Positions 41,782 to 52,408 of a stretch of DNA of 64,000 nt are shown here, one piece after another. Numbering within the stretch: position 1 is the stretch's first letter; the number at the start of each line of letters is the position of its first letter. This DNA is from Halobacillus litoralis (GTDB taxonomy: Bacteria; Bacillota; Bacilli; Bacillales; Halobacillaceae): contig NZ_JAIVAJ010000001.1 in assembly GCF_020171725.1 (NCBI RefSeq), positions 1 to 64,000 on the forward strand. The letters run 5' to 3'. The notes beneath the pieces are model-generated. The model was given only the letters and a program-made list of their open reading frames with translations, ran no database searches and was not told the DNA's origin. Made by a program: the position numbers and the translations under genes.

Positions 41782-42690
41782 CTACACCCTTTCTTTATTA
41801 CAGATTTGCATTTGATGACTCGGCAGCCATTTATCAAGCTTCGACTGAATGAACAATCCGGCATCTGTCAACCGGTCTCGTTGGACACCGGTTTCGATAT
41901 GCATCGCATGGAGCATATGAACCAAGTCGTCCGTTGCGAGGTTTCCGGATGCCCCTTTTGCATAAGGACAGCCTCCAAGCCCTCCAACAGAAGCATCAAA
42001 GGTCGTGATGCCATGCTCCAGTGAAACGAGGACGTTTGATAGGGCCATGCCTCTCGTATTATGAAAATGCATCGCAAGCTGATCCACGGAAAGGTGCTTT
42101 TTGATTTCGGTGAGCGTTTGATCGACTTGAAGAGGGTTGGCAACGCCGATCGTATCTCCGAGTGACAGCTCATCAATTCCAAGGTCAAACAGACGCTTAC
42201 TTACCTCGAGCACCTGTTTGATGGGCACATCTCCTTCATAGGGGCAGCCAAATACAGTGGATACATAACCCCGGACCGTTTTCCCAGCGTTCTTTGCTTC
42301 TCTCACAACAGGCTGCAGGACGTCATAGGTTTCTTCAATCGATTTATTGATGTTCTTTTTGTTATGAGCTTCACTCGCTGACATAAAGACAGATAGTTCA
42401 TCGAGGTCCGCTTCTAATGCCCGTTCCAATCCCTTTTGGTTCGGTACAAGCGCTGCGTACGTTACGTCCTTGTTCCGGTCGATCCCGTCTGCGACTTGCT
42501 GCGCGTCCTTCAGTTGCGGGATCCACTTCGGGTGGACAAAAGAACTGATTTCAATGTATGGTAGTCCGGTTTCCGATAAACGGTCGATCCAGGCAATCTT
42601 GTCATGCGTCGCAACTTCTGCCGCTTCATTTTGCAATCCATCGCGTGGACCGACTTCTTTAATCGTGACGTGCTTCGGTAATGCCTGCAT
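41782..42690 (-). CDS. yngG: Hydroxymethylglutaryl-CoA lyase (YngG)
   Basis: A 302-residue TIM-barrel lyase that splits HMG-CoA into acetyl-CoA and acetoacetate. The N-terminal catalytic motif is VGPRDGLQNE, metal ligands are in AMHFHNTRG, and the active-site Cys loop is GLGGCPYAKGASGN. Length and motifs are canonical. AGGAGGTAAGT precedes the ATG. It is the committed last step of leucine catabolism and identifies the pathway of the operon. Confidence 0.93.
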   Translation of the reverse strand: MQALPKHVTIKEVGPRDGLQNEAAEVATHDKIAWIDRLSETGLPYIEISSFVHPKWIPQLKDAQQVADGIDRNKDVTYAALVPNQKGLERALEADLDELSVFMSASEAHNKKNINKSIEETYDVLQPVVREAKNAGKTVRGYVSTVFGCPYEGDVPIKQVLEVSKRLFDLGIDELSLGDTIGVANPLQVDQTLTEIKKHLSVDQLAMHFHNTRGMALSNVLVSLEHGITTFDASVGGLGGCPYAKGASGNLATDDLVHMLHAMHIETGVQRDRLTDAGLFIQSKLDKWLPSHQMQICNKERV

Positions 42691-42699
42691 ACTTACCTC

Positions 42700-42912
42700 C
42701 TACTCGATAATCGCGATGACGTCTCCTTCGTTGACAAAATCGCCTTCCTCCACCTTGATTTCTTTGACCGTGCCTGAAGATTCAGATGGGATTGGAATTT
42801 CCATTTTCATCGATTCCAAAATCGCTACATCGTCTCCCTCGTTTATCTGATCCCCTTGTGCAGCGACCAGTTTCCATACGCTTCCTGCCATTGATGCTTT
42901 TACTTCTGTCAT
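42700..42912 (-). CDS. yngHB: Biotin carrier protein subunit (YngHB)
   Basis: A 70-residue biotinyl domain with the modification site ESMKMEI (Lys near 36) and flanking Pro/Gly-rich beta turns (SESSGTVKEIKVEEGDFV). It carries carboxybiotin between the biotin carboxylase and carboxyltransferase. In many enzymes this domain is fused to the carboxylase; here, as in B. subtilis yngHB, it is a separate tiny gene placed between yngH and yngG. GGAGGAACA precedes the ATG. Confidence 0.93.
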   Translation of the reverse strand: MTEVKASMAGSVWKLVAAQGDQINEGDDVAILESMKMEIPIPSESSGTVKEIKVEEGDFVNEGDVIAIIE

Positions 42913-42924
42913 GATTGTTCCTCC

Positions 42925-44280
42925 TCATTGGTTCGTTAATGTTGGTAGATAGTAATCTTGGATAAATGTTGTTTTTGTTTCGCCTTGTTTAAATTTGTCG
43001 TGGGTGATGATTCTTTTTAGCATGGTCACGTTCGATTTGATGCCTTCGACTTCATATTGATGGATCGCCTGTGTCATCCGTTCAATCGCTTCGTCTCGAG
43101 TTTCGGCGTGGACGATAAGTTTCGCGATCATAGGATCATAAAACGGGGTGATCTCGGATGAACTGTGTACAGCGAGTTCATGCCGGACGCCGGGTCCATC
43201 AGGTAAGTCCAGTTTCGTAAGCTTCCCTGGGGACGGATAGAATGTATTCGGATCCTCTGCATAAATCCGGACTTCAATCGCATGACCATTGATCGTTAAA
43301 TCGTTTTGTTTGAATGTAAGCTTCTCGCCGTTTGCGACACGAAGCTGCTGTTCAACAAGGTCAATCCCCGTAATTTCTTCTGTCACTGGGTGTTCAACCT
43401 GCAGCCGGGTATTCATTTCAAGGAAATAATAGTTTTCATTATCATCCACTAGAAACTCAATTGTTCCCGCATTGGTGTAATGAAGTGCCTGAACAGCTTT
43501 CATCGCACTTTCGCCCATACGCGTGCGTGTATCTTCTGAAAGGACAGGGGACGGGGCTTCTTCCACCACCTTCTGATGCCTGCGCTGAATCGAGCATTCT
43601 CTTTCGAATAAATACACGCCATTTCCGTGTTGATCGGCAAGAACCTGGATTTCAATATGCCTTGGGTTTTCTATCAGTTTTTCTATGAACATACTGCCGT
43701 TTCCGAAAAACGCCTTGGCACGCTTGGAGTTGCCTTCAAATGCTTTCTCCAGCTCCTCATCATTTGAAACAGCCTGCATGCCGATTCCGCCTCCACCTGC
43801 TGAGGCTTTCAACATGACAGGATATCCGAATGAAGCGGCCCATTCTTTCGCTTTTTCAGCAGATTCTACGGCTTGTTCTGTTCCAGGGATAATCGGGACG
43901 CCTGCTCGCTTCATTTCGTTACGAGCGGCAATTTTGTCGCCCATCTTCCCGATGACGTCGGCACTCGGACCGATAAACGTAATTCCTTCTTTCTCAATGC
44001 GCTTAGCAAATTCCGTATTCTCGCTAAGTAGACCGTATCCAGGGTGAATGGCCTCTGCACCTGATTCCTTCGCAACGCTCACAATCTTATCGATATTCAA
44101 GTAGGATTCATTCACTCTCGGTTTACCGATTAGATAGCTTTCATCGGCTAAGCCGACATATGGCGCATGCTGGTCAGCTTCAGAATAGACAGCGACGGTT
44201 GCAATCCCCATCTGTTTACAGGTGCGGATGACGCGTGCTGCAATTTCCCCTCGGTTTGCAATCAGAACTTTTTTAAACAT
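42925..44280 (-). CDS. yngH: Biotin carboxylase subunit (YngH)
   Basis: A 451-residue ATP-grasp biotin carboxylase. The opener is KVLIANRGEIAARVIRTC, the glycine-rich lid KASAGGGGIGM, and the active-site stretch EMNTRLQVEHPVTE. It carboxylates the biotin on the small carrier encoded 12 nt downstream. It is likely dedicated to a short acyl-CoA carboxylase rather than to fatty acid synthesis, since the neighbours are leucine-catabolic. GGGAGGGAATC precedes the ATG. Confidence 0.92.
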   Translation of the reverse strand: MFKKVLIANRGEIAARVIRTCKQMGIATVAVYSEADQHAPYVGLADESYLIGKPRVNESYLNIDKIVSVAKESGAEAIHPGYGLLSENTEFAKRIEKEGITFIGPSADVIGKMGDKIAARNEMKRAGVPIIPGTEQAVESAEKAKEWAASFGYPVMLKASAGGGGIGMQAVSNDEELEKAFEGNSKRAKAFFGNGSMFIEKLIENPRHIEIQVLADQHGNGVYLFERECSIQRRHQKVVEEAPSPVLSEDTRTRMGESAMKAVQALHYTNAGTIEFLVDDNENYYFLEMNTRLQVEHPVTEEITGIDLVEQQLRVANGEKLTFKQNDLTINGHAIEVRIYAEDPNTFYPSPGKLTKLDLPDGPGVRHELAVHSSSEITPFYDPMIAKLIVHAETRDEAIERMTQAIHQYEVEGIKSNVTMLKRIITHDKFKQGETKTTFIQDYYLPTLTNQ

Positions 44281-44305
44281 ACGATTCCCTCCCGTTTAAG
44301 TGCAG

Positions 44306-45940
44306 TTACGACCTGAGAAGCTCCAACGCATTCTCCCGCAGGCGGAACTTTTGGATTTTTCCGCTTGCTGTCATCGGATACTCTTCTGTGAAGCGGATAT
44401 AACGTGGAATTTTGTGTTTGGAAATCTGACCTTCACAAAATTCGCGGATCTCCTCTTCCTTAAGCGACGTGCCTTCTTTTGGAATGATCCACGCCATGAT
44501 TTCCTCACCATATTTCTCATCTGGTATGCCGACAACTTGGACATCCAGTACATCCGGGTGCTTATATAGGAATTCTTCAATTTCTCGTGGGTAGACGTTC
44601 TCACCGCCTCGTATGATCATGTCTTTCATCCTGCCGGTAATCTCGACATATCCGTTCTCATCCATGACGGCGATATCCCCGGTATGCAGCCAGCCGTCGG
44701 GATCGATGGCTGCCTGAGTGGCTTCTTCATTTTTGTAATAGCCCTCCATGACAAGGTAACCTCTTGTACAGAGTTCGCCCGGCATACCCCGCTCCACTTC
44801 GTCACCCGTTGCGGGTTCGATGACTTTGACTTCCACGTTCGGATGGGCTTTGCCGACACTTCTCACTCGAAGCTCAATCGGATCGTCCGCTCTCGTCTGC
44901 GTAATGACAGGGGAGGATTCAGTCTGTCCGTACCCAATCGTAATTTCTTCGGCACCCATGTCCTCAATTACACTCTTCATCACTTCCATCGGACAGGTGG
45001 AACCCGCCATGATACCTGTCCTGAGAGTCGTCGGCTTCCATTTTTCAAATTCTGGGTGATTCAATTCAGCAATGAACATGGTCGGTACACCGTGAAGGGC
45101 CGTACACGCTTCCTCCTTCACGGCCTGTAGGACACGAAGAGGGTCGAACTGTTCCAGAATGACCATCGTTGCTCCTTTTGACACAGCTGCAAGCGTCCCG
45201 AGAACACATCCAAAGCAGTGGAAAAACGGGACGGGGATGCAAAGACGGTCGTCTTCGGTCAACTTCATGGCATCCGCCACTTGGTTTCCGTTGTTGACGA
45301 TGTTGTCGTGACTCAGCATCACACCTTTCGGAAAACCAGTTGTACCTGAGGTATACTGCATATTAATGACTTCCTGGTGAGAAAGAGATTCTTTTCTGGT
45401 CTTCAGTTCTTCGTCATCCACGGTCAGCCCCATATCGAGAAGGTCCTGCCACGAGTAACAGCCTGGATAGGACTTATCACTAAGTACAACGACATTCTTT
45501 AAGAATGGTAGTCGTTCACTCTCTAAGTTTCCTTTTTCAGACGTTTCCAGTTCAGGGCATATTTCTTTTAAAATATCTAAGTAAGATGTACCTCTGAATT
45601 CTTCTGCGAGAATCAATGTGGAAGAATCGGACTGGCGAAGTAAATATTCAAGCTCTTGAGCCCGGTAGTTCGTATTGACCGTAACAAGCACACCGCCCAT
45701 TTTCCCTGAGGCGAATTGAGACAGGAGCCATTCAGGTTTGTTATCAGACCAGATGGCAAGATGATCTCCTTTTTCAGCTCCTAGTGCCATAAAGCCTCGT
45801 GCGACTGCATCTGTCATTTCATTGAACTCTCGATACGTTTTGCGCATACCTTTTTCAGGATAGACAAACGCCTCTTGATCAGGATGCATGTGTGCACGAT
45901 CCTCCAATAGCTGGCCAACCGTTTTTTCTAATAATGACAT
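44306..45940 (-). CDS. yngI: AMP-dependent acyl-CoA ligase (YngI)
   Basis: A 544-residue fatty/branched acyl-CoA ligase with MQYTSGTTGFPKGVML (AMP binding), GYGQTESSP, and the hinge GRMKDMIIRGGENVYPRE; the C-terminal catalytic Lys is in MTASGKIQKF. ATG 45940 follows AAAAAGGAGGAACGAGGC; the frame from 46015 overlaps the dehydrogenase gene and has no ribosome site. It probably feeds acids into the acyl-CoA dehydrogenase step of the operon. Confidence 0.9.
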   Translation of the reverse strand: MSLLEKTVGQLLEDRAHMHPDQEAFVYPEKGMRKTYREFNEMTDAVARGFMALGAEKGDHLAIWSDNKPEWLLSQFASGKMGGVLVTVNTNYRAQELEYLLRQSDSSTLILAEEFRGTSYLDILKEICPELETSEKGNLESERLPFLKNVVVLSDKSYPGCYSWQDLLDMGLTVDDEELKTRKESLSHQEVINMQYTSGTTGFPKGVMLSHDNIVNNGNQVADAMKLTEDDRLCIPVPFFHCFGCVLGTLAAVSKGATMVILEQFDPLRVLQAVKEEACTALHGVPTMFIAELNHPEFEKWKPTTLRTGIMAGSTCPMEVMKSVIEDMGAEEITIGYGQTESSPVITQTRADDPIELRVRSVGKAHPNVEVKVIEPATGDEVERGMPGELCTRGYLVMEGYYKNEEATQAAIDPDGWLHTGDIAVMDENGYVEITGRMKDMIIRGGENVYPREIEEFLYKHPDVLDVQVVGIPDEKYGEEIMAWIIPKEGTSLKEEEIREFCEGQISKHKIPRYIRFTEEYPMTASGKIQKFRLRENALELLRS

Positions 45941-45956
45941 GCCTCGTTCCTCCTTT

Positions 45957-47099
45957 TTAACATCCAAGTTGTCGTGCAATGACGAGTCGCTGAATCTCAG
46001 ACGTACCTTCTCCAATTTCCAAAAGCTTCGCGTCTCTCAAGTAACGTTCCACCTCGTATTCGCGCATGTACCCGTAACCTCCGTGAATTTGAATCGCTTG
46101 ATTCGACGAACGAAAAGCGGTTTCAGAAGCGAACAACTTGGCGTACGCCGATTCTTTTGTGAAGTTTTTGCCTTCGTCTTTCAGCCAGGCCGCCTTCATG
46201 ACCATATTTCTAGCGAGGTCCACTTCCATAGCCATATCGGCGAGTTTAAATTGAATGGCTTGGAAATTAGAGATGGATTGGCCGAACTGTTTTCTCTCTT
46301 TTGCATAGGCAAGGGCCCGGTCTAGGGAGGCTTGAGCAATTCCGACAGCGAGTGCTGCGATCGAAATCCGACCTCCATCTAATGTATAGAGAAACTGCTT
46401 GAAGCCTTTCTCAGGGTCTCCGAGTATGTTTTCTTTCGGGACTTTAACATCCTCGAGGATAATTTCTGATGTGTTCGATCCTCTCACGCCCATCTTTTCG
46501 TAAGGGCTCGTAATCGTCATGCCCGGAGTATCCTTCGGAATGATAAAGGCAGAAATAATGTTTCTGCCGTCTTCACGCTTTCCGGAAACGGCTGTCACGG
46601 TAATGGAACGGGCGTATTCTGCATTCGTGATCCAGCATTTTTCTCCGTTGATGACATAGTGATCTCCGTGAAGTTCTGCTTTCGTTTGTGTCCCGCCAGC
46701 ATCTGAGCCGGCGTTCGGTTCGGTCAGCCCGAATGATGCCAATCCTTCTCCTTTAGCAAGCGGCGTCAGGAATTCTTGTTTTTGTTCTTCTGTACCGAAA
46801 TAGTAGATCGGGCTTGAGCCAAGGGAAACAGCCGCTGCATAGCTTAATCCGGTAGAGCCACATACGCGCCCGATTTCTTCTACAGCAAGTGCATACGTAA
46901 CCGTATCTCCGCCAGCTCCTCCATACTCCTCAGGGAACGGGATCCCCAGTAGACCGAGCTTTCCCATCTCCTTGAAGATGTCTTCAGGGAATTCTGCATT
47001 CCGATCAATGTCGATTGCTCTCGGTTGAATCACGTTCTCAGCAAAATCACGAACCATCTTCCTTGTCATCTCTTGTTCTTTCGTCAATTCAAAATTCAT
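45957..47099 (-). CDS. yngJ: Acyl-CoA dehydrogenase (YngJ), first enzyme of the operon
   Basis: A 380-residue FAD acyl-CoA dehydrogenase: [14 protein letters not shown] (flavin/substrate), [10 protein letters not shown], and [19 protein letters not shown]. The C-terminal [10 protein letters not shown] places a Glu where the short-chain enzymes keep their catalytic base; isovaleryl-CoA dehydrogenases usually carry a different residue there, so the exact substrate (isovaleryl-, isobutyryl- or butyryl-CoA) is open. ATG 47099 has AAGGAGGACATTC upstream; the 59-codon extension overlaps the TetR gene and the operator. Confidence 0.9.
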   Translation of the reverse strand: MNFELTKEQEMTRKMVRDFAENVIQPRAIDIDRNAEFPEDIFKEMGKLGLLGIPFPEEYGGAGGDTVTYALAVEEIGRVCGSTGLSYAAAVSLGSSPIYYFGTEEQKQEFLTPLAKGEGLASFGLTEPNAGSDAGGTQTKAELHGDHYVINGEKCWITNAEYARSITVTAVSGKREDGRNIISAFIIPKDTPGMTITSPYEKMGVRGSNTSEIILEDVKVPKENILGDPEKGFKQFLYTLDGGRISIAALAVGIAQASLDRALAYAKERKQFGQSISNFQAIQFKLADMAMEVDLARNMVMKAAWLKDEGKNFTKESAYAKLFASETAFRSSNQAIQIHGGYGYMREYEVERYLRDAKLLEIGEGTSEIQRLVIARQLGC

Positions 47100-47122
47100 G
47101 AATGTCCTCCTTAGAACCAGTA

Positions 47123-47140
47123 AGACCGACTGGTTGGTCT
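47123..47140. promoter_or_regulatory. Palindromic TetR-type operator before the acyl-CoA operon
   Basis: AGACCGACTGGTTGGTCT is symmetric at 14 of 18 positions (arms AGACC/GGTCT). It sits between the TetR gene stop and the dehydrogenase ATG, so the upstream TetR protein is the obvious candidate to bind it. Confidence 0.6.
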
Positions 47141-47158
47141 GTTGATCACAAAAATAAA

Positions 47159-47186
47159 ATTGTAAGCGTTTACTTATATTCGTAAA
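47159..47186 (-). promoter_or_regulatory. Candidate operon promoter with cre (CcpA) site
   Basis: TGTAAGCGTTTACT (47161-47174, plus-strand reading) matches the cre consensus TGWNANCGNTNWCA at all but the last base and overlaps the TetR stop codon. On the minus strand TTTACG and TACAAT (47164-47159), 16 bp apart, could be the promoter, so CcpA bound here would block initiation. Confidence 0.55.
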
Positions 47187-47802
47187 AAAAAGGAACGTGC
47201 AGCCACTCTTGCTCAACGACGACGTCTTCCCGAACTGGGAGTAGAGCATGGAGGACGAGATCTGTAAAGACATCCGCGATTTGGTCTATGGAATACCTTC
47301 CACCTCGCTTATACCACTTATACAGCCAGTTGACCATCCCTAATATGGCCATTCCTGTAATTTCAAGAGGCAGCTCTTTACGGAAGTGTCCGCTTTTCTG
47401 CCCTTCTTCAATGACCGAGAAAACAAGATCCTTGAACTGGTCCCGCTTCTTTTTGATCTGCTGATCATAGGGCGGTTTTAAGTAGGTGCTCTCTTGATAA
47501 AAGACTGAAATGTGTGGTTTATACAAATCGAATACATGCACGAAAGCCCGGATGACCGCCTGAATCTTTTCGACAGGTGAGCTGTGTACAACGTTCGCTG
47601 CCTGAGCTTCCTTCAATACATATGTAATAAAGGTGTCGTGGATGACAAACAGTAGTTCATCTTTAGACTGAAAGTGGTGGTAAAATCCACCCTTTGATGT
47701 CTCGGAAGCTTCGACGATCTGGTTGACGCTCACTCCATGAAAGCCATAGCGGTCGAATAAATCGAGAGACGTTGCTATGATTTCTTCTCTTAAATCCCTC
47801 AT
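47170..47802 (-). CDS. TetR-family regulator of the acyl-CoA/leucine operon
   Basis: A 210-residue TetR protein. The helix-turn-helix (about 25-47) reads [22 protein letters not shown], characteristic of TetR regulators of fatty-acid and branched-acyl-CoA genes. The large C-terminal domain would sense an acyl-CoA. ATG 47802 is taken; the upstream extension of 11 codons lacks a better ribosome site (GGGGATGGTG is modest). It lies 70 nt upstream of yngJ on the same strand, with a palindromic operator in the gap. Confidence 0.88.
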   Translation of the reverse strand: MRDLREEIIATSLDLFDRYGFHGVSVNQIVEASETSKGGFYHHFQSKDELLFVIHDTFITYVLKEAQAANVVHSSPVEKIQAVIRAFVHVFDLYKPHISVFYQESTYLKPPYDQQIKKKRDQFKDLVFSVIEEGQKSGHFRKELPLEITGMAILGMVNWLYKWYKRGGRYSIDQIADVFTDLVLHALLPVREDVVVEQEWLHVPFFYEYK

Positions 47803-47895
47803 ACACCATCCCCAATCCCCTGAATATACATTCATTTTATCACAGTTTTCTGAAAATACAAACGGGCCTAAGGAGAATATTGTAAGTCGAAAGAA

Positions 47896-47931
47896 TCAAA
47901 AAAAGGACTAAACCCATATGGATTTAGTCCT
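47896..47931 (-). terminator. Terminator of parC
   Basis: A 12-bp stem (47904-47915 with 47920-47931, one G-U pair on the minus-strand RNA) followed by seven or more Ts on the minus strand. Confidence 0.88.
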
Positions 47932-47937
47932 CATTGA

Positions 47938-50397
47938 TTACGTTTCTTCGTTCTCTTCTACCGTGAACGGCTTTTCATAGCCTGGCTTTCTCCAGGCTTC
48001 TTTCACGATGCCTTGTTCATCCGTATCCAAGACAAAGGATCCGTTGCTGTAGCGGTCATTCGCTTTATAGTCCATCGGCTTGATGGTCTTTGTTTCATCC
48101 TTCGTCGTCTGAAGGATGAGTTCATCGTCACGTTGAATGAGGTGAACATCAATCAGACGGTGTGGATTCTTCTTCAGTTCCCGAAGCATAAGCACACCAC
48201 GCTTTGCCCTCGTCGTTCGTTCAAATTCTTTTAGTCTCATCCTCTTCACAGCACCTCGTTGAGTGGAGATGAGAATGGATGGATCATCAGATGGGTCAAA
48301 TACTTGCCCCGCCACGACGTGTTCATCTTCTTTGAGTGTCATGGCTTTGACTCCTGCTGCACGCTGGCCGACAGCGTTCACTTCTTCTTCTTCATACCAA
48401 AGTCCGTAAGCTTTGTTGGAAGCAATGAATATATTCGAATTTCCATCTGTCAAGTGAACATCAACAACTTCATCATCGCCTTTTAAGTTTATGGCGACGA
48501 GTGATTTAGAATGACGGGCTGCTTTATACAGCTTCAGTTCACTCTTTTTCACCATTCCGTTTTTCGTAAAGAACAGCAGGAAGCGGTCATCCGTGAATTC
48601 ACGGACAGGGATGGCATCAATGATAAACTCTTCCTTTTCTACCTGGACGATGTTGGCGATGTACTGCCCAAGGTCTTTCCACCTTATATCCGGCAGCTTG
48701 TGAACAGGAATGAATAGATATTTACCTAAGTTCGTAAACACTAGCACGTGATCGGTCGTATTGACTTCCATCAGGCGGAGGAGATGGTCGCCATCCTTGA
48801 TCGCAAAGTCTTCTCCGTTTGACGCCGCGTAGGAACGCAGACTTGTACGTTTGATGTAGCCATCTTTCGTAACGGAGACGAGGACGTCTTCGCTTGCTAC
48901 CGTTACTTCAAGGTCGACCTTAAGCTCCTCGACTTTCTCCTCGACAGTCGTAAGACGCTTGTCGTTGTACTGCTTCTTCATAGAACGAAGATCGGATTTA
49001 ATGACTTTCAGCAGTTCGCGCTCATTGCCTAGAAGGTTCTCTAAGTAGGTGATCCTCTTCTGCAATTCATCGGCTTCTGCCTGAAGTGCCGTAATGTCCG
49101 TATTTGTCAGACGATAAAGCTGCAAGGTGACAATCGCTTCTGCTTGTTCTTCCGAGAAATCATAGGCTTTGATTAGCCGCGCTTTTGCATCCTGTTTATC
49201 ACTTGAACTTCGGATCGTTGCGATCACTTCATCCAGAATGCTGATCGCTTTGATCAACCCTTCTACGATGTGTGCGCGTTTCTTTGCCTTATTCAAGTCA
49301 TAAAGGGATTGTCTTGTTACGACTTCTTTTTGGTGCTCAATATAAGAGTCGAGCATCATATGAAGGTTCAACAGCTTCGGTGTACGTTCATGGATCGCGA
49401 CCATGTTGAAGTTGTATGAAATCTGTAAGTCTGTGTGCTTATAAAGGTAATTCAATACCCCTTCACTGTTGGCATCCTTTTTCAAATCAATCACGACGCG
49501 GAGACCCGTACGGTCGGTCTCGTCCCGCACTTCTGCGATCCCTTCAACTTTACGATCGATCCGCAGCTCGTCCATTCGTTTGACCATGCTTGCTTTGTTG
49601 ACTTCATAGGGAATTTCATCGATGACGATTTGTTCCCGGCCGCCACGCTGCTTTTGAATCTCAGCTCGTCCTCTGACCACGATTTTCCCTTTTCCAGTTT
49701 CGTATGCTTTACGAATGCCGTCAATCCCTTGGATGATGCCTCCTGTCGGGAAGTCCGGTCCTTGAATATGGGTCATCAGTTCGTCGACGGTAGCACTTGG
49801 CTTATCGATCTTCTTAATGACCGCATCAATGACCTCACCAAGGTTGTGTGGTGGGATTTCCGTTGCGTACCCTGCAGAGATACCGGTGGAACCGTTCACT
49901 AGAAGGTTCGGGAATTTTGCAGGAAGAACAGTCGGTTCAGAGATGGTGTCATCAAAATTCGGAATAAACTCAACGGTTTCCTTTTCGATATCACGCAGCA
50001 ATTCAGAGGATATCGCAGATAAACGTGCTTCTGTGTAACGCATAGCGGCAGGAGGGTCGCCGTCGACACTCCCGTTGTTCCCGTGCATTTCCACTAAAGG
50101 CTTTCTTACTTTCCACGTTTGACTTAACCGCACCATCGCATCATATACAGACGTATCACCGTGGGGGTGATAGTTCCCGATTACGGTACCGACGGTCTTA
50201 GCCGATTTACGATAAGCTTTATCATGGGTATTCTTCTCTTGGTGCATTGCAAAAAGAATCCGGCGTTGAACAGGCTTCAACCCGTCCCTTGCATCCGGAA
50301 GCGCACGCTCCTGGATAATATATTTACTGTATCTTCCGAATCGGTCACCGAGGACCTCTTCTAATGGTAAATCTAAAAACTTCTCTGCCTCAGCCAA
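47938..50397 (-). CDS. parC: DNA topoisomerase IV subunit A
   Basis: An 819-residue ParC/GrlA: breakage-reunion domain with catalytic Tyr121 in [11 protein letters not shown], tower and C-terminal beta-pinwheel, with no GyrA-box, which favours ParC over GyrA. The quinolone-determining stretch is [12 protein letters not shown]: Thr82 stands where staphylococcal GrlA has Ser80, and Asp86 where it has Glu84. The TTG start at 50397 has AAAGGAGG 8 nt upstream. It follows parE by 15 nt and decatenates replicated chromosomes together with ParE. Confidence 0.95.
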   Translation of the reverse strand: MAEAEKFLDLPLEEVLGDRFGRYSKYIIQERALPDARDGLKPVQRRILFAMHQEKNTHDKAYRKSAKTVGTVIGNYHPHGDTSVYDAMVRLSQTWKVRKPLVEMHGNNGSVDGDPPAAMRYTEARLSAISSELLRDIEKETVEFIPNFDDTISEPTVLPAKFPNLLVNGSTGISAGYATEIPPHNLGEVIDAVIKKIDKPSATVDELMTHIQGPDFPTGGIIQGIDGIRKAYETGKGKIVVRGRAEIQKQRGGREQIVIDEIPYEVNKASMVKRMDELRIDRKVEGIAEVRDETDRTGLRVVIDLKKDANSEGVLNYLYKHTDLQISYNFNMVAIHERTPKLLNLHMMLDSYIEHQKEVVTRQSLYDLNKAKKRAHIVEGLIKAISILDEVIATIRSSSDKQDAKARLIKAYDFSEEQAEAIVTLQLYRLTNTDITALQAEADELQKRITYLENLLGNERELLKVIKSDLRSMKKQYNDKRLTTVEEKVEELKVDLEVTVASEDVLVSVTKDGYIKRTSLRSYAASNGEDFAIKDGDHLLRLMEVNTTDHVLVFTNLGKYLFIPVHKLPDIRWKDLGQYIANIVQVEKEEFIIDAIPVREFTDDRFLLFFTKNGMVKKSELKLYKAARHSKSLVAINLKGDDEVVDVHLTDGNSNIFIASNKAYGLWYEEEEVNAVGQRAAGVKAMTLKEDEHVVAGQVFDPSDDPSILISTQRGAVKRMRLKEFERTTRAKRGVLMLRELKKNPHRLIDVHLIQRDDELILQTTKDETKTIKPMDYKANDRYSNGSFVLDTDEQGIVKEAWRKPGYEKPFTVEENEET

Positions 50398-50412
50398 CAG
50401 AATATCCTCCTT

Positions 50413-52371
50413 TTACGCTTGGATTTTGTCGTTTTCTAATATATTGGCTTCATCTTCCATACCAAAAGCGACATGGGATTCAATCCATTTACGGCGAGGT
50501 TCCACTTTATCGCCCATTAAAGTCGTGACACGGCGCTCGACGCGCGCAATGTCGTCAATGGTTACACGGATCAATGTTCGTGACTCAGGGTTCATCGTCG
50601 TCTCCCATAATTGGTCGGCGTTCATTTCACCGAGACCTTTATACCGCTGAATCGAATAGCCATTTTTAAATTCTTTCAGTAATTTCTGCATGCCTTGTTC
50701 ATCCCAGGCATATTCCGTCTTCTCTTTCTTCCCTTTTCCTTTAGACACTTTATAAAGGGGAGGTAAGGCGATGAATACACGTCCTGCTTCGACGAGCGGA
50801 CGCATATAACGGTAAAAGAAAGTGAGGAGCAGCACTTGGATGTGTGCACCGTCGGTATCAGCATCGGTCATGATGACGATTTTGTCATAGTTGCAGTCTT
50901 CGAGTGTGAAGTCTCCGCCTACACCTGCACCGATCGTATGAATGATTGTCGAGATTTCTTCATTTTTGAAGATATCGGCAATTTTCGCTTTTTCCGTATT
51001 GATTACTTTACCGCGAAGCGGAAGAACCGCTTGGAACTTACGGTCACGTCCTTGTTTTGCTGAACCACCCGCAGAGTCCCCCTCGACGAGGTAAAGCTCG
51101 TTTTTCTGTGGGTTCTTGGACTGGGCCGGCGTCAGTTTACCGCTCAGCAAGGTATCTTTACGCTTTTTCTTTTTGCCGGATCTCGCATCTTCGCGGGCTT
51201 TTCGAGCCGCTTCTCTTGCTTCTTTTGCTTTGATGGCTTTTTTGATCAGCATGGAAGAGACATCTGGGTTCTCTTCAAGGAAGTAGTTCAGTTGTTCCGC
51301 CACTACGCTGTCAACGGATGATCTGGCCTCTGAAGTACCGAGCTTACTCTTGGTCTGCCCTTCGAACTGCAGTAGCTCTTCTGGAATTCGGACGGACACA
51401 ATCGCTGTAAAGCCTTCCCGGATATCGTTTCCTTCCAGGTTTTTATCTTTATCTTTCAACAGCTGAGCACGTCTTGCATAATCGTTGAATACGCGTGTGA
51501 TCGCTGTTTTGGCTCCCGATTCATGCGTACCTCCGTCCTTGGTCCTTACATTGTTGACGAATGACAGGATACTCTCTGCAAAGCCGTCATTGAATTGAAA
51601 GGCGAAATCCACTTCAATTCCGTTTTGTTCGCCTTCAAACGAAACGACTTGATGAAGGGTATCTTTCTCCTCGTTCAAGTAGGACACGAAGGATTCAAGT
51701 CCGTCGTCATACTGGTACACTTCTTTCACCGTGTCCTTCTGTCTTTCATCCACTAAGATAATGCGGAAGCCTTTCAATAAGAACGCTGCCTCGCGCAGAC
51801 GTTCGGATAACGTTTCGTAGTTGAATTTGGTAACGGAGAAGATCGTAGGGTCCGGTTTGAAGCGGATGGTTGTCCCTGATTTTCTCGTCGCTCCTTTATG
51901 TTCTAAAGAAGTGACGGGGACACCGCCATTTTCAAATCGTTGATAGTACTTCTCTCCGTCACGACAGATTCTGACTTCCAGCCATTCGGACAGGGCATTA
52001 ACAACAGAAGCGCCGACTCCGTGGAGTCCACCACTTGATTTATAGCCGCCTTGACCGAATTTTCCTCCAGCGTGAAGGACGGTCAAAATGACTTCTGGTG
52101 TCGGTTTACCTGTTCGGTGCATTCCTGTCGGCATCCCTCTTGCTTCGTCCTGTACAGAAACACTTCCGTCCTTGTGCAGGGTTACAGTCATTTCCTTACC
52201 GAAGCCGGATAACGCTTCATCGACCGCGTTATCTACGATCTCATGAACCAAATGGTGAAGGCCTCTATGGTCTGTTGACCCAATATACATCCCAGGGCGT
52301 TTTCTGACAGCCTCCAGGCCTTCAAGTACTTGTATGGAATCATCTGAATAAGATTGGTTTTGGTTCGACAA
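50413..52371 (-). CDS. parE: DNA topoisomerase IV subunit B
   Basis: A 652-residue GHKL ATPase/TOPRIM subunit: VLEGLEAVRKRPGMYIG, EIVDNAVDEALSGF (ATP site) and EGDSAGGSAKQGRD (TOPRIM Glu), with a Lys/Arg-rich loop near residue 390. The start is set at TTG 52371: AAAGGAG is 11 nt upstream and the N-terminus then matches the usual ParE length. The in-frame ATG at 52410 lies inside the -10 element of the promoter and cannot be translated from that transcript. The promoter contains a LexA box, as in B. subtilis parEC. Confidence 0.93.
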   Translation of the reverse strand: MSNQNQSYSDDSIQVLEGLEAVRKRPGMYIGSTDHRGLHHLVHEIVDNAVDEALSGFGKEMTVTLHKDGSVSVQDEARGMPTGMHRTGKPTPEVILTVLHAGGKFGQGGYKSSGGLHGVGASVVNALSEWLEVRICRDGEKYYQRFENGGVPVTSLEHKGATRKSGTTIRFKPDPTIFSVTKFNYETLSERLREAAFLLKGFRIILVDERQKDTVKEVYQYDDGLESFVSYLNEEKDTLHQVVSFEGEQNGIEVDFAFQFNDGFAESILSFVNNVRTKDGGTHESGAKTAITRVFNDYARRAQLLKDKDKNLEGNDIREGFTAIVSVRIPEELLQFEGQTKSKLGTSEARSSVDSVVAEQLNYFLEENPDVSSMLIKKAIKAKEAREAARKAREDARSGKKKKRKDTLLSGKLTPAQSKNPQKNELYLVEGDSAGGSAKQGRDRKFQAVLPLRGKVINTEKAKIADIFKNEEISTIIHTIGAGVGGDFTLEDCNYDKIVIMTDADTDGAHIQVLLLTFFYRYMRPLVEAGRVFIALPPLYKVSKGKGKKEKTEYAWDEQGMQKLLKEFKNGYSIQRYKGLGEMNADQLWETTMNPESRTLIRVTIDDIARVERRVTTLMGDKVEPRRKWIESHVAFGMEDEANILENDKIQA

Positions 52372-52408
52372 TTTTCCATCGGCTCCTTTCACGTGCTTTC
52401 CACTTTTC

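Noticed and set aside
45941..46015. Longer N-terminus of the acyl-CoA ligase
   Set aside because: It would overlap the dehydrogenase gene and lacks a ribosome site; AAAGGAGG fits the ATG at 45940.
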